Notes under the pieces: generated by a model
Seen by the model: only the letters and a program-made list of their open reading frames with translations
Databases searched by the model: none
Told to the model about the DNA's origin: nothing
In this document: positions 1-7,552 of the stretch, in pieces
Numbering within the stretch: position 1 is the first letter of the stretch
How the letters are laid out: each line of letters starts with the position of its first letter
NCBI GenBank assembly: GCA_025464695.1
Contig: JAODNQ010000297.1
Span: 1 to 27,975 of the forward strand
Source: Frankiales bacterium
GTDB taxonomy: Bacteria; Actinomycetota; Actinomycetes; Mycobacteriales; SCTD01
Length of the DNA stretch: 27,975 nucleotides
Direction of reading: 5' to 3'
Translations under genes and position numbers: made by a program

Positions 1-67
1 CTGGTTGGAGACGGGCACGGACCTCCGCGACCCGCGCAGGACCTCCGTGCGCCTGGACCTGCCGTGA
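1..67 (+). CDS. 3' end of an upstream gene (partial, unidentified)
   Basis: Reading from base 2, an open frame gives about 21 residues ending RRTSVRLDLP and then TGA at 65-67. The stop overlaps the GTG start of the next gene by 4 bp (GTGA), a translational-coupling arrangement repeated elsewhere in the window, which is the main reason to believe this is a real gene end. The fragment is too short to assign a family. It is probably co-transcribed with the DUF2332 gene. Confidence 0.6.
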   Translation, partial: WLETGTDLRDPRRTSVRLDLP

Positions 68-1119
68 CCGCGCCGCTCGTTCCCCGGCTGCGCCAGCAGG
101 CCGCGTTCTGCGACGGGGCGGGCAGCCCCCTCATGCGCGCGCTCCTCGAGGGCGCCGCCGATGACCTCGCGGCCGGCGGCCCCGTGGCCGACCTGCTCGG
201 GCCCCTGGAGGACGACCCGCCCGGCAGCGTGCCCGCGCTCCGCTTCGCCGGCGCCCTGCACCGGCTCGTGCTCGAGCGCCGTGCCCCCCTGCTCGCGACG
301 CACTACCCGAGCGTCGGGGGGACGGCCCCCGTGGAGGAGGTGTGGTCCGCCGCCCGCGACGCCGTCGTCGAGCACCTGGAGCTGCTGCGCCTGCTCATGC
401 GTCGTAGCGTGCAGACCAACGAGGTCGGCCGCGCCGCCGCGCTGCTGGGCGCTCTGGCGCTCCTGTCCGAGGACCGCCTCCCGGTGCGCCTGCTGGAGGT
501 CGGTGCGAGCGCGGGCCTGAACCTGCTCGCCGACCGCTTCGCGCTCCGCGTGGAGGGGGTGCTGCGCGGGGACCCGGGCAGCCCGGTGGTGCTGGACGAG
601 CCGTGGCAGGGCGTCCTGCCCCCGGACCGGCCGGTCGAGGTCGTCGAGCGGCGAGGCTGCGACCCGGCGCCGCTCGACGCGCGCTCCACGGAGGACCGGC
701 TCACCCTCACGTCCTACGTGTGGGCCGACCAGGCCGACCGCTTCGCCCGCTTGCGAGGGGCCTTCGCTGTCGCGGACCGCGTGGGCGTGCGGGTGCTGCC
801 GCTGCCGGCGTCGGTCTTCCTGGGTCAGGAGCTGGCGTCCCCGCGACCCGGCGTGCGGACGGTCGTGTGGCACAGCGTCGTCCGGCAGTACCTGACGCCG
901 CAGGAGCGTGCCGACGTCGACCTCCTGCTCGACGAGGCCGGGGCCCGGGCGACGCCGGAGGCCCCGCTCGTCCGGCTGACGCTGGAGCCGGAACGGGTCG
1001 GGGACGCGACGACCGGGTTCCAGGTGAGGGCGCAGACCTGGCCCGGCGGGCAGACCACCGTGCTGGCCGACGCCGAGGCGCACGGACCGCCCGTCGTCTG
1101 GCGACCCCCTCCTGCGTGA
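64..1119 (+). CDS. DUF2332 family protein
   Basis: 351 residues, the usual length of the DUF2332 family, which is common in actinobacteria and of unknown function. Hallmark blocks are visible: SVQTNEVGR (115-123), LLEVGASAGLNL (143-154), RRGCDPAPLD (196-205), SYVWADQ (217-223) and VVWHSVVRQY (267-276). The EVGASAGLN block resembles the glycine-rich loop of Rossmann-fold SAM-dependent methyltransferases, so a methyltransferase-like fold is possible, but that is inference. No signal peptide or membrane segment is seen, so it is probably cytosolic. The GTG start overlaps the upstream stop by 4 bp, suggesting one transcript. Family assignment is firm; biochemical role is unknown. Confidence 0.9.
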   Translation: MTAPLVPRLRQQAAFCDGAGSPLMRALLEGAADDLAAGGPVADLLGPLEDDPPGSVPALRFAGALHRLVLERRAPLLATHYPSVGGTAPVEEVWSAARDAVVEHLELLRLLMRRSVQTNEVGRAAALLGALALLSEDRLPVRLLEVGASAGLNLLADRFALRVEGVLRGDPGSPVVLDEPWQGVLPPDRPVEVVERRGCDPAPLDARSTEDRLTLTSYVWADQADRFARLRGAFAVADRVGVRVLPLPASVFLGQELASPRPGVRTVVWHSVVRQYLTPQERADVDLLLDEAGARATPEAPLVRLTLEPERVGDATTGFQVRAQTWPGGQTTVLADAEAHGPPVVWRPPPA

Positions 1120-1181
1120 CGGCGAGCACGCTGGGAGGATGGCTGCCCACCACGCACCGTCATGCAGCCAGAGGAGTCCAC

Positions 1182-1685
1182 GTGCAGTTCGGCCGGTACT
1201 ACGAGGAGTTCGAGGTCGGGGCGGTCTACAAGCACTGGCCAGGGAAGACGGTCACCGAGTACGACGACCACCTGTTCTGCCTCATCACCATGAACCACCA
1301 CCCGCTGCACCTGGACGCCAACTACGCGGCCACGACGCAGCAGGGCAAGAACGTCGTCGTCGGGAACTACGTCTACTCGCTGCTGCTGGGGATGTCGGTG
1401 GCCGACGTGTCGGGCCGCGCGATCGCGAACCTCGAGGTCGAGAGCCTCAAGCACGTCTTCCCGACGTTCCACGGCGACACCGTCTACGGGCAGACCGAGG
1501 TCCTCGACAAGAACGAGAGCAAGAGCAAGGACGACCGCGGCGTCGTCTACGTCGAGACCAAGGGCTACAACCAGGACGGCGTCCTGGTGTGCATCTTCCG
1601 TCGCAAGGTCATGGTCCCGAAGCGCAGCTACGCCGACAAGACCGGCGGCGAGTTCCCGGGCCGCCCGGAGCTGCGCGAGGGCTGA
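1182..1685 (+). CDS. MaoC family (hot-dog fold) dehydratase / enoyl-CoA hydratase-like
   Basis: 167 residues, a single hot-dog domain of the MaoC type that hydrates or dehydrates CoA thioesters. The GTG start is set by GAGGAG at 1171-1176, five bases upstream; an ATG at 1162 is in another frame. The N-terminus FGRYYEEFEVG and the segment ITMNHHPLHLD (35-45) match the subgroup containing actinobacterial mesaconyl-CoA hydratase-like and (R)-hydratase-like proteins. The classical GDxNPxH active-site motif is replaced by TMNHHPLHLD, so the reaction need not be ordinary (R)-enoyl-CoA hydration. It is probably cytosolic, in acyl-CoA or dicarboxylic-acid metabolism. The substrate cannot be read from sequence. 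No neighbouring CoA enzyme helps. Confidence 0.88.
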   Translation: MQFGRYYEEFEVGAVYKHWPGKTVTEYDDHLFCLITMNHHPLHLDANYAATTQQGKNVVVGNYVYSLLLGMSVADVSGRAIANLEVESLKHVFPTFHGDTVYGQTEVLDKNESKSKDDRGVVYVETKGYNQDGVLVCIFRRKVMVPKRSYADKTGGEFPGRPELREG

Positions 1686-1708
1686 TCGGCCCAGCGGTGT
1701 CCCCCGTC

Positions 1709-1725
1709 CGGCCGAGGTTCGGCCG
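1709..1725 (+). terminator. Hairpin downstream of the MaoC gene
   Basis: Perfect 7-bp arms CGGCCGA / TCGGCCG enclose a 3-base loop, 23 bp after the MaoC stop. There is no T-run, but actinobacterial terminators often lack one. It lies before the small membrane ORF, so it may only attenuate read-through. Confidence 0.45.
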
Positions 1726-1751
1726 CGTGCCGGGCGGGGACTCCTCAGGGC

Positions 1752-1919
1752 ATGACACTCGTGCTGATCGTCGTCGGAGTCATGCTGCTCGCCGCCATCG
1801 TCGCTGCCGCCGGGGGCTTCCGCTCCCGCACGCGGACGGCTGTGGTCGAGCGCCCGGTGCGTCGTCGCGTCGTCACGGCGCCGGTCGACGAGGTCGTCGA
1901 GCGGCGCGTCGTCGAGTAG
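1752..1919 (+). CDS. Small single-pass membrane protein, hypothetical
   Basis: ATG to TAG, 55 residues. Residues 2-22 (TLVLIVVGVMLLAAIVAAAGG) form one clear hydrophobic helix, followed by a basic patch (FRSRTRT) and a charged tail in which VVERPVRRRVV and VVERRVVE echo each other. The predicted topology is N-terminus out, basic tail in the cytosol. The ribosome site is weak (GGGGAC about 10 bases upstream). Codon use is GC3-rich like the neighbours, but with this little sequence that is not decisive. I do not recognise a family. It lies between the MaoC and DUF6758 genes in the same direction. Confidence 0.5.
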   Translation: MTLVLIVVGVMLLAAIVAAAGGFRSRTRTAVVERPVRRRVVTAPVDEVVERRVVE

Positions 1920-1961
1920 CGCGCGCTTGACCGGCGGGGCGCGGCGGCGGAGCGTGCAGGC

Positions 1962-2591
1962 ATGAGCATCCCCGCGACCTGTCCGCGCTGCGGCGACGCC
2001 CTGCGAGCTCCGGGCCTCATGGACAGCGCCTGGCAGTGCGGGCGGCACGGGGCCGTGGCTCCGCTGCGGGTGGCGCCCCGCGTGGGCCACGAGCACCTGC
2101 AGCAGGTCTCCCGAGGCGCGGAAGTGCCGGTCTGGGCGCCCCTGCCGCTCCCGGCGGGCTGGTCCGTCACCGGGCTCGCCGTCGCCGGACCCGAGTCGGC
2201 TGCCTGCTCCGTCGCCGTCACGTTCTCCGGCCCGAGCCCCCTCGGCGGGCCGGCCGACATGGTGCTCGTCGCCGAGGAGCCGGGCACCGGGCTCGGCGCG
2301 CGGGTGGCCGGGCTGGACGGCGTCGACCCGGGGACGGTCGCGACCGGTGCTCCCGACGCGAAGGTCGAGGCGGCGGGGCACGACACCCCGCTGTGGCGGT
2401 GCGACTCCGCCGACGACCGCTGCGCCTTCGTCGGCGAGGCCGGCGGCGTCTGGCTGTGGGCGGTGCTCTGGCCGCCGGCCGCCGAGCTCGTGCTGCTCGA
2501 GCACGTCGTCCTGCACGACCTGCGCCACGACGCCCACGTCGCCGACGTCCTGCCGTTCGGCGCCCCGACCACGCGGCTGAGCGGCGGCTAG
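1962..2591 (+). CDS. DUF6758 family protein with N-terminal zinc ribbon
   Basis: 209 residues. The N-terminus carries a probable zinc-binding knuckle, C7-P-R-C10 and C26-G-R-H29, around RAPGLMDSAWQC. The rest follows the actinobacterial family seen next to PHP-domain genes in Streptomyces: VPVWAPLPLPAGW, CSVAVTFSGPSPLGGPADM, EEPGTGLGARVAG, AKVEAAGHDTPLW and WLWAVLWPP. No membrane segment is seen. Function is unknown; the zinc ribbon suggests nucleic-acid or protein contact, which is inference. The TAG stop doubles as part of a TAGCGT promoter-like hexamer for the next gene, 10 bp downstream. Confidence 0.88.
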   Translation: MSIPATCPRCGDALRAPGLMDSAWQCGRHGAVAPLRVAPRVGHEHLQQVSRGAEVPVWAPLPLPAGWSVTGLAVAGPESAACSVAVTFSGPSPLGGPADMVLVAEEPGTGLGARVAGLDGVDPGTVATGAPDAKVEAAGHDTPLWRCDSADDRCAFVGEAGGVWLWAVLWPPAAELVLLEHVVLHDLRHDAHVADVLPFGAPTTRLSGG

Positions 2592-2594
2592 CGT
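2589..2594 (+). promoter_or_regulatory. Candidate -10 element for a leaderless PHP gene
   Basis: TAGCGT fits the actinobacterial TANNNT -10 consensus and ends 7 nt before the GTG at 2602, with no Shine-Dalgarno between. Transcription would start at or next to the start codon. No convincing -35 is visible. Confidence 0.45.
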
Positions 2595-2601
2595 CGGGCC
2601 G

Positions 2602-3447
2602 GTGAGCCGCATCGACCTGCACACCCACTCGACCGCCTCCGACGGGACGACACCGCCCGCCCGGCTGGTGGCCGAGGCCGCGGAGGCCGGGCTCGACGTC
2701 GTCGCCCTGACCGACCACGACACCACCGGCGGTTGGGACGAGGCCGCCGCGGCGCTGCCGCCCGGCCTGTCGCTGGTGCGCGGCGCGGAGATCAGCTGCG
2801 CCGCCGACGGCATCTCGCTGCACCTGCTGGCGTACCTGTTCGACCCCGCGGAGCCGGAGTTCGCCGCCGCCCGGAAGCGGCTGCGGGAGTCGCGGGTCGG
2901 CCGGGCCGAGCTCATGGCCCGCCGGCTGGAGGACGCCGGCACGGGCGTCACCTGGACGCGGGTGCAGGAGCTGGCCGGCGGCACCGTGGGCCGTCCCCAC
3001 GTCGCCCAGGCCCTGGTCGAGGCCGGGCAGGTCGCCACCGTCGCCGACGCCTTCACCCGGGAGTGGATCGGCACCGGCGGCCGCTTCCACGTCTCCAAGG
3101 TCGAGCTCGACGTCGTCGAGGCGGTGCGGCTCGTCGTCGGGGCAGGGGGCGTGGCGGTGTTCGCGCACCCCGCCGCGAACAAGCGGGGCCGGACCGTTGC
3201 GGACGACGTCGTGCGGACGATGGCCGACGCCGGGCTCGCCGGGCTGGAGGTCGACCACGTCGACCACGACGACGACGGCCGTGCCCACCTGCGCGTCCTC
3301 GCGGACGAGCTCGGTCTGCTGACCACCGGCTCCAGCGACTTCCACGGCGCCAACAAGACGGTGCAGCTGGGGGCAGAGACGACGTCGCCGGCGTCGCTCG
3401 AGCGGATCGTCGCGCTCGCGACCGGCCTCCCGGTGCTCACGGGCTGA
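2602..3447 (+). CDS. PHP-domain metal-dependent phosphoesterase
   Basis: 281 residues covering a complete PHP domain of the YciV/RNase AM type, cytosolic. The trinuclear metal-site ligands can be placed: H7 and H9 (DLHTHS), D14, H39 (TDHD), E63 (RGAEIS), H74, H189 (VFAHPAANK), D246 and H248 (SSDFHG). Characterised relatives hydrolyse 3',5'-nucleoside bisphosphates or trim short 5' RNA ends, and that is the likely chemistry here. The actinobacterial pairing with DUF6758 is conserved. The start is GTG at 2602, supported by the preceding TAGCGT hexamer and by the family N-terminus beginning just before DLHTHS. Confidence 0.93.
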   Translation: MSRIDLHTHSTASDGTTPPARLVAEAAEAGLDVVALTDHDTTGGWDEAAAALPPGLSLVRGAEISCAADGISLHLLAYLFDPAEPEFAAARKRLRESRVGRAELMARRLEDAGTGVTWTRVQELAGGTVGRPHVAQALVEAGQVATVADAFTREWIGTGGRFHVSKVELDVVEAVRLVVGAGGVAVFAHPAANKRGRTVADDVVRTMADAGLAGLEVDHVDHDDDGRAHLRVLADELGLLTTGSSDFHGANKTVQLGAETTSPASLERIVALATGLPVLTG

Positions 3448-3471
3448 CCGCTCGGCCGCGCCCCGGTGGGG

Positions 3472-3477
3472 TAGGAC
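3472..3477 (+). promoter_or_regulatory. Candidate -10 element for the Gly-rich protein gene
   Basis: GGGTAGGAC precedes the ATG at 3484, with six bases after the TAGGAC hexamer and no Shine-Dalgarno. The same GGGTAGGAC-N6-start arrangement is present in reverse before the LigD ligase gene. Confidence 0.4.
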
Positions 3478-3483
3478 TGCGCC

Positions 3484-4860
3484 ATGCGCCGGATCCCGCT
3501 CCCGCCCGCCCTCGCCGTCCGCGTGCTGTCCCTGGCTGCGGCGACCCTCGTCGTCGGCGCTGTCGGCGCGCTGCCCGCTGCGGCGGCCCCTCCCGCGACG
3601 ACGGTCGTGCTGGCGGCCGGCGACACCGGTGTGGCCGACGTCGTCGCGAGCCTGCGCGCGGACCCGGTCTACGTCGACGCGGACTCCTCCGACGTCGACC
3701 TCGACCGCGACCAGGTCCGGGCCCAGATCGCGCGCAGCAACGCCGTCTCGGTCTACGTCGCGGTGCTGCCCCCGGCCGCGGCCAGCGCCCTGGGCGGTGA
3801 GAGCCGGCTGAACACCGCGATCGGGAGCCGCCTGGGCGCCCGCGCGGTGCTGTTCACGCTGGTCGGCGACTCCCTCACGGGCGGTGCCGGCAACCAGACC
3901 GGCTTCGGAGCGGGCCAGGCCGACGCCATCGCCAAGGGCGCGTCGACCGGCGACGTGACGTCGCGGCTGGTGCGGGTGGTCGAGCAGGTCCAGAGCGTGG
4001 TGGCGCAGCAGGGGGTCCCGGCGTCGCCGTCCAGCGACGGCTACTCGGGCGGCGGGTCGGGCGGGGGCGGCGGCGGGACGGTCCTCGCCGTCCTGGCGCT
4101 GCTCGGGATCGGTGGCGGCGGGCTCTACTACGCCCGGTCGCGGAAGCGGGCGTCCCGGCAGATGGAGGGTTCGCGGGCCGACGTCACCTCGCTCTACGAC
4201 CGGCTCGGCGCCGACGTCTCGACCCTGTCGCCCGGCGACGACGCGGTCGCGCGGCAGGCCCTGGCCGACGCCGCGGAGCGCTACAACGCCACGGGCGCCC
4301 TGCTGTCGCAGGCCGACACCCCCGGCGAGTACGAGGCGGCCCGGCGGACCGTCGTCGAGGGGCTGGCGGCGACCCGGATGGCGCGGACCCGGCTCGGGCT
4401 CGACCCCGGCCCGGAGGTGCCGCCGCCGCCCGGCTCCGGCCCGCAGCTGGCCCAGGCCGAGCGGGTCGCTGTGGGCGACCAGGAGTACGAGGCGTCCCCG
4501 ACGTACACGCCCGGGCTCAGCCACTACTGGGGCGGCGGCCTGGTGGGCGGCCGGATGGTCCCGGGCGGCTGGTACGGCGTCCCGTTCTGGGAGTCGATGC
4601 TGATCGGCAGTGCGCTGGGCAGCGCCTTCGGCGGCGGCGGCGGGCTGTTCGGGGGCGGCTACGGCGGCGGGTACGGCGGCTACGAGCGCGGCTACGAGGA
4701 GGGCGTCGACGACGCCCGGGACGCGAGGGGTGGCGGCGGGGACTGGGGCGGCGGTGGCTTCGACCTCGGAGGCGGCAGCTTCGGAGGCGGCGGGGACTGG
4801 GGCGGCGGCGGGGGCGGCGACTGGGGCGGTGGCGGCGGAGGGGACGGCGGCAGCTGGTAG
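3484..4860 (+). CDS. Secreted/membrane protein with Gly-Trp-rich tail, hypothetical
   Basis: 458 residues. A signal peptide or anchor is likely at 1-37 (RR, hydrophobic core, AAAAPP). Residues 40-175 form a soluble domain with VYVDADSSDVDLD near the start. A Gly-rich linker (188-198) leads to a membrane helix (about 199-217, TVLAVLALLGIGGGGLYYA) and a basic stop-transfer RSRKRASR. A helical cytoplasmic region follows (230-305), then a Pro-rich joint and a tail from 350 dominated by Gly with periodic Tyr, Asp and Trp (GDWGGGG units at 419, 437 and 446). A second hydrophobic stretch may exist at 369-387. The architecture recalls TPM-domain membrane proteins with glycine-rich ends, but I cannot confirm that fold. 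It sits between the PHP and nuclease genes. Function is unknown. Confidence 0.8.
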   Translation: MRRIPLPPALAVRVLSLAAATLVVGAVGALPAAAAPPATTVVLAAGDTGVADVVASLRADPVYVDADSSDVDLDRDQVRAQIARSNAVSVYVAVLPPAAASALGGESRLNTAIGSRLGARAVLFTLVGDSLTGGAGNQTGFGAGQADAIAKGASTGDVTSRLVRVVEQVQSVVAQQGVPASPSSDGYSGGGSGGGGGGTVLAVLALLGIGGGGLYYARSRKRASRQMEGSRADVTSLYDRLGADVSTLSPGDDAVARQALADAAERYNATGALLSQADTPGEYEAARRTVVEGLAATRMARTRLGLDPGPEVPPPPGSGPQLAQAERVAVGDQEYEASPTYTPGLSHYWGGGLVGGRMVPGGWYGVPFWESMLIGSALGSAFGGGGGLFGGGYGGGYGGYERGYEEGVDDARDARGGGGDWGGGGFDLGGGSFGGGGDWGGGGGGDWGGGGGGDGGSW

Positions 4861-4896
4861 CCCCGTCCTGTCGGACCCCTCCGGCAGACTGAGGGC

Positions 4897-5727
4897 ATGA
4901 CGCAGCTGGGCCTCGAGGGGATGCCGAAGCGGCTGTTCGCCTGCACCCCGTCGCGGCTGACGGGCTGGGCGGACTGCCCGCGGCGCTACCGCATGACCTA
5001 CCTGGACCGGCCGACGCCGCAGAAGGGCCCGCCGTGGGCGCACAACACCGTCGGCGCGGTGGTCCACCTCGCCCTGGCCCGCTGGTGGTCGCTGCCCCGC
5101 GAGCGCCGGACGCCCTCGGGTGCTCGGGCGCTGCTGGACAGCGCCTGGAAGACCGACGGCTTCCGGACGCCCGAGCAGGCGCAGGACTGGCGGGGGCGGG
5201 CGGGCGACATGGTGGAGAGCTACGTCGCGACGCTCGACCCGGACGACGAGCCGGCGGGCGTCGAGCGGACCGTGTCGGTGAAGAGCCCGGTCCTCGCCGT
5301 GAGCGGTCGGGTCGACCGGATCGACGTGCGGGGCGACGAGGTCGTCGTCGTGGACTACAAGACCGGCAGGTCGGCGCTCACCACCGACGATGCCCGCGGG
5401 TCCCTGGCCCTGGCGCTGTACGCGCTGGCCTGCCGGCGGACGCTGCGCAAGGACTGCACGACCGTCGAGCTGCACCACCTGCCCAGCGGCGAGGTGCTGC
5501 GGTGGGAGCACACGGCGGAGGGGCTGGCCCGCCACCTGTCCCGGGCGGAGGCCCTGGGCGAGGAGGCGGCCGAGGCGACCGAGGCGCTGGCCGAGGGCGG
5601 GGACCCCGACGCGCTGTTCCCCGCACGGCCGGGGAACCGGTGCGGCTGGTGCGACGTCGTGCGGCACTGCCCGGCGGGGAGAGCGGCGGGCGGGCCGAAG
5701 CAGCCGTGGGCGGGCCTGGCGGAGTGA
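4897..5727 (+). CDS. RecB-family PD-(D/E)XK nuclease with Fe-S cluster
   Basis: 276 residues, a stand-alone RecB/Cas4-like nuclease domain. The active-site elements are H57 (GAVVHLAL), D140 in GRVDRID, and the D153-Y-K155 core of VVVDYKTGR, followed by the QxxxY-like helix LALALYALA (170-178). Four cysteines fit an AddB/Cas4-type 4Fe-4S site: C27 (WADCPRR) and C249, C252 and C258 near the end (NRCGWCDVVRHCP). Such proteins are DNA exonucleases or endonucleases in repair. The ATG at 4897 follows GAGGG and starts near the TPSRLTGWADCP block where the family begins. It is convergent with the HNH gene, 11 bp away. Confidence 0.92.
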   Translation: MTQLGLEGMPKRLFACTPSRLTGWADCPRRYRMTYLDRPTPQKGPPWAHNTVGAVVHLALARWWSLPRERRTPSGARALLDSAWKTDGFRTPEQAQDWRGRAGDMVESYVATLDPDDEPAGVERTVSVKSPVLAVSGRVDRIDVRGDEVVVVDYKTGRSALTTDDARGSLALALYALACRRTLRKDCTTVELHHLPSGEVLRWEHTAEGLARHLSRAEALGEEAAEATEALAEGGDPDALFPARPGNRCGWCDVVRHCPAGRAAGGPKQPWAGLAE

Positions 5728-5738
5728 GCCGGAACCGC

Positions 5739-6230
5739 TCAGAGGCTGCGGCGCGCGTCGTCCAGGTATTCGGCGGCGGCGCGCAGGAGGTCGCTCCGGT
5801 CACGCAGCAGACCCAGCCCGACGTTGCACCTGCGGCAGAGCAGGCCTCGGACGCGGCCGGTCCGGTGGCAGTGGTCCACCGCGAGGTCCCAGCCGTCCTT
5901 CTCGGGCTCCTCGCAGATGGCACAGCGGCCGTCCTGCTCGTGGACGAGCGCCCGGTAGAGCTCGAGAGTCAGCCCGTAGCTACGGAGCTTGTGGGCTTTG
6001 ACCGATTCCGCGTAGCGCTCCGGGTTCTGCTCTCTCCAACGCTGGGTGCTCTCCTGCCTCCTTGCTCTGTCCTTCGCCACGTGGGCCCGGTTGATGGCGT
6101 TGCGGCACTCCTTGCACCGCCGGTTCCTGCCGCTCGGGCGCGACGCCTCGCGGTGGAACTCCTGCTCGGGCTTGGTCGCGCCGCACTCGACGCACGTGAG
6201 TGCGCGCGGCCCCAGCGCGTCGTCGAGCAT
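5739..6230 (-). CDS. Endonuclease VII-type HNH nuclease, orphan
   Basis: 163 residues. The N-terminal zinc finger uses C13-V-E-C16 and C39-K-E-C42; the C-terminal recombination endonuclease VII domain has C103-A-I-C106, the HNH-like core VDHCHRTGRVRGLLC (118-132) and C132-R-R-C135, then NVGLGLLRD. A basic helical region lies between (44-85). This is the architecture found in actinophages and actinobacterial chromosomes; T4 endonuclease VII resolves branched DNA. The start is ATG at 6230; CAGACT lies 5 nt upstream and the Shine-Dalgarno is poor. Base composition is visibly less GC-rich, with more A/T-ending codons than the genes on either side. No other phage genes surround it, so it is probably a transferred singleton. 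Confidence 0.9.
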   Translation of the reverse strand: MLDDALGPRALTCVECGATKPEQEFHREASRPSGRNRRCKECRNAINRAHVAKDRARRQESTQRWREQNPERYAESVKAHKLRSYGLTLELYRALVHEQDGRCAICEEPEKDGWDLAVDHCHRTGRVRGLLCRRCNVGLGLLRDRSDLLRAAAEYLDDARRSL

Positions 6231-6323
6231 GCTGCAGTCTGACTTCCAGGTACGACATCCCGGCGAGGACCGAGGGCTGCTGCCGGAGGCACGGTCCGAC
6301 TGCACGGACGAGACGGAGTCACC

Positions 6324-7529
6324 ATGACCGAGCCCAGGAGCACCACGGGGCAGCTGCACGACGGCGCTCGCCGGCAGGGCTGGACGAGCGCCAAGGCGGC
6401 CACCTTCACGGAGTCGGTGATCCGCGAGATGAGCCGGCTGTGTGCGGCCTCGGGCGGGGTCAACCTGGCCCAGGGCTTCCCCGACTTCGCCTGCCCGCCT
6501 GAGCTCAAGGAGGCGGCCAAGGCCGCCATCGACGCCGACGTGAACCAGTACGCCGTCACCTGGGGCGCGCCCGACTTCCGGGCCGCGCTGGCGGCGAAGG
6601 TGGGCCGGACGTACCCGGGCTGGGCGGTCGATCCGGACACCGAGGTGTGCGTGACCTGCGGCTCCACGGAGGCGATGATCGCGACCCTGCTCGCCACGGT
6701 CGATCCCGGTGACGAGGTGATCGTGTTCGCCCCCTTCTACGAGAATTACGGCCCCGACGCCGTGCTGTCGGGAGCGACGCCTCGCTACGTGACGCTGCAC
6801 GCCCCGGACTGGAGCGTCGACGAGGCCGAGCTTCGGGCTGCCTTCTCCGACCGGACGCGGGCGATCATCGTCAACACCCCGCACAACCCCACGGGGAAGG
6901 TGTTCACGCGCGAGGAGCTCGGCCTCGTCAGCGAGCTGTGCCAGCGGTACGACGTCCTGTGCCTCACCGACGAGATCTACGAGCACATCGTCTACGACGC
7001 GGAGCACGTCCCGCCGGCGACGGTGCCCGGGCTCGAGGACCGCACGGTGACGATCAACGCGCTCAGCAAGACCTACGCCGTCACGGGCTGGCGGGTCGGC
7101 TGGACGATCGCCCCGCCCGCGATCACCAGCAGCATCCGCAAGGTCCACGACTTCCTCACCGTCGGTGCCGCGGCCCCGCTGCAGGCGGCTGGGGTCGCGG
7201 CCATGGAGCTGCCGGCCTCGTACTACGCGGCGACGGCCGCGGCCTACCGCGAGCGGCGCGACGTCCTGTGCGGCGTGCTCGAGCAGGCCGGGTTCCGGTT
7301 CCGGGTGCCCGACGGCGCGTACTACGTGCTGTGCGAGACCGGTGCCCTCGACCCGGCGCAGAACTCCAGTGCCTTCGCCCGACGGCTCGTCGTCGACCCC
7401 GGGGTCGCCGTCGTGCCGGGGACCAGCTTCTTCGCCGACCCCGCCGACGGCGCCCACCTCGTGCGGTTCGCCTTCCCGAAGCGCCTCGAGACCCTGCACG
7501 CAGCGGCCGAGCGGCTGGCCCGGCTGTGA
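6324..7529 (+). CDS. PLP-dependent class I aminotransferase (kynurenine/methionine aminotransferase-like)
   Basis: 401 residues, full length for fold-type I aminotransferases. Seen: NLAQGFPDF (48-55), CGSTEAM (112-118), FAPFYENYG (135-143), NTPHNPTGK (184-192), D216-E-I-Y219, and the Schiff-base lysine K249 in ALSKTYAVTGWRVGW, with the phosphate-binding arginine at 257. The C-terminal domain ends with FAFPKRLETL. NLAQGFPDF and the Y/N pattern place it in the YbdL/kynurenine-oxoglutarate group that transaminates methionine, aromatic amino acids or kynurenine; N-succinyldiaminopimelate aminotransferase of actinobacteria is a close alternative. The ATG at 6324 follows GGAG. It is divergent from the HNH gene across 93 bp and abuts the YciI-like gene. 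Confidence 0.92.
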   Translation: MTEPRSTTGQLHDGARRQGWTSAKAATFTESVIREMSRLCAASGGVNLAQGFPDFACPPELKEAAKAAIDADVNQYAVTWGAPDFRAALAAKVGRTYPGWAVDPDTEVCVTCGSTEAMIATLLATVDPGDEVIVFAPFYENYGPDAVLSGATPRYVTLHAPDWSVDEAELRAAFSDRTRAIIVNTPHNPTGKVFTREELGLVSELCQRYDVLCLTDEIYEHIVYDAEHVPPATVPGLEDRTVTINALSKTYAVTGWRVGWTIAPPAITSSIRKVHDFLTVGAAAPLQAAGVAAMELPASYYAATAAAYRERRDVLCGVLEQAGFRFRVPDGAYYVLCETGALDPAQNSSAFARRLVVDPGVAVVPGTSFFADPADGAHLVRFAFPKRLETLHAAAERLARL

Positions 7530-7552
7530 GCGGAGCGAGTCCTGGTGTCGGC

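Noticed and set aside
825..3626. Long minus-strand open frame (933 codons) opposite DUF2332, MaoC, DUF6758 and PHP genes
   Set aside because: It is the antisense shadow of four recognised genes, and its translation is Arg/Ala/Ser/Pro-rich with no family pattern. Very GC-rich DNA leaves such frames open by chance.
2218..5667. Minus-strand open frame of 1149 codons
   Set aside because: Lies opposite PHP, Gly-rich and RecB-like genes whose motifs are intact; composition is low-complexity Arg/Pro/Ala/Gly.
5739..6230. Prophage or genomic island centred on the endonuclease VII gene
   Set aside because: No integrase, terminase, att-like direct repeats or further phage genes are visible on either side.
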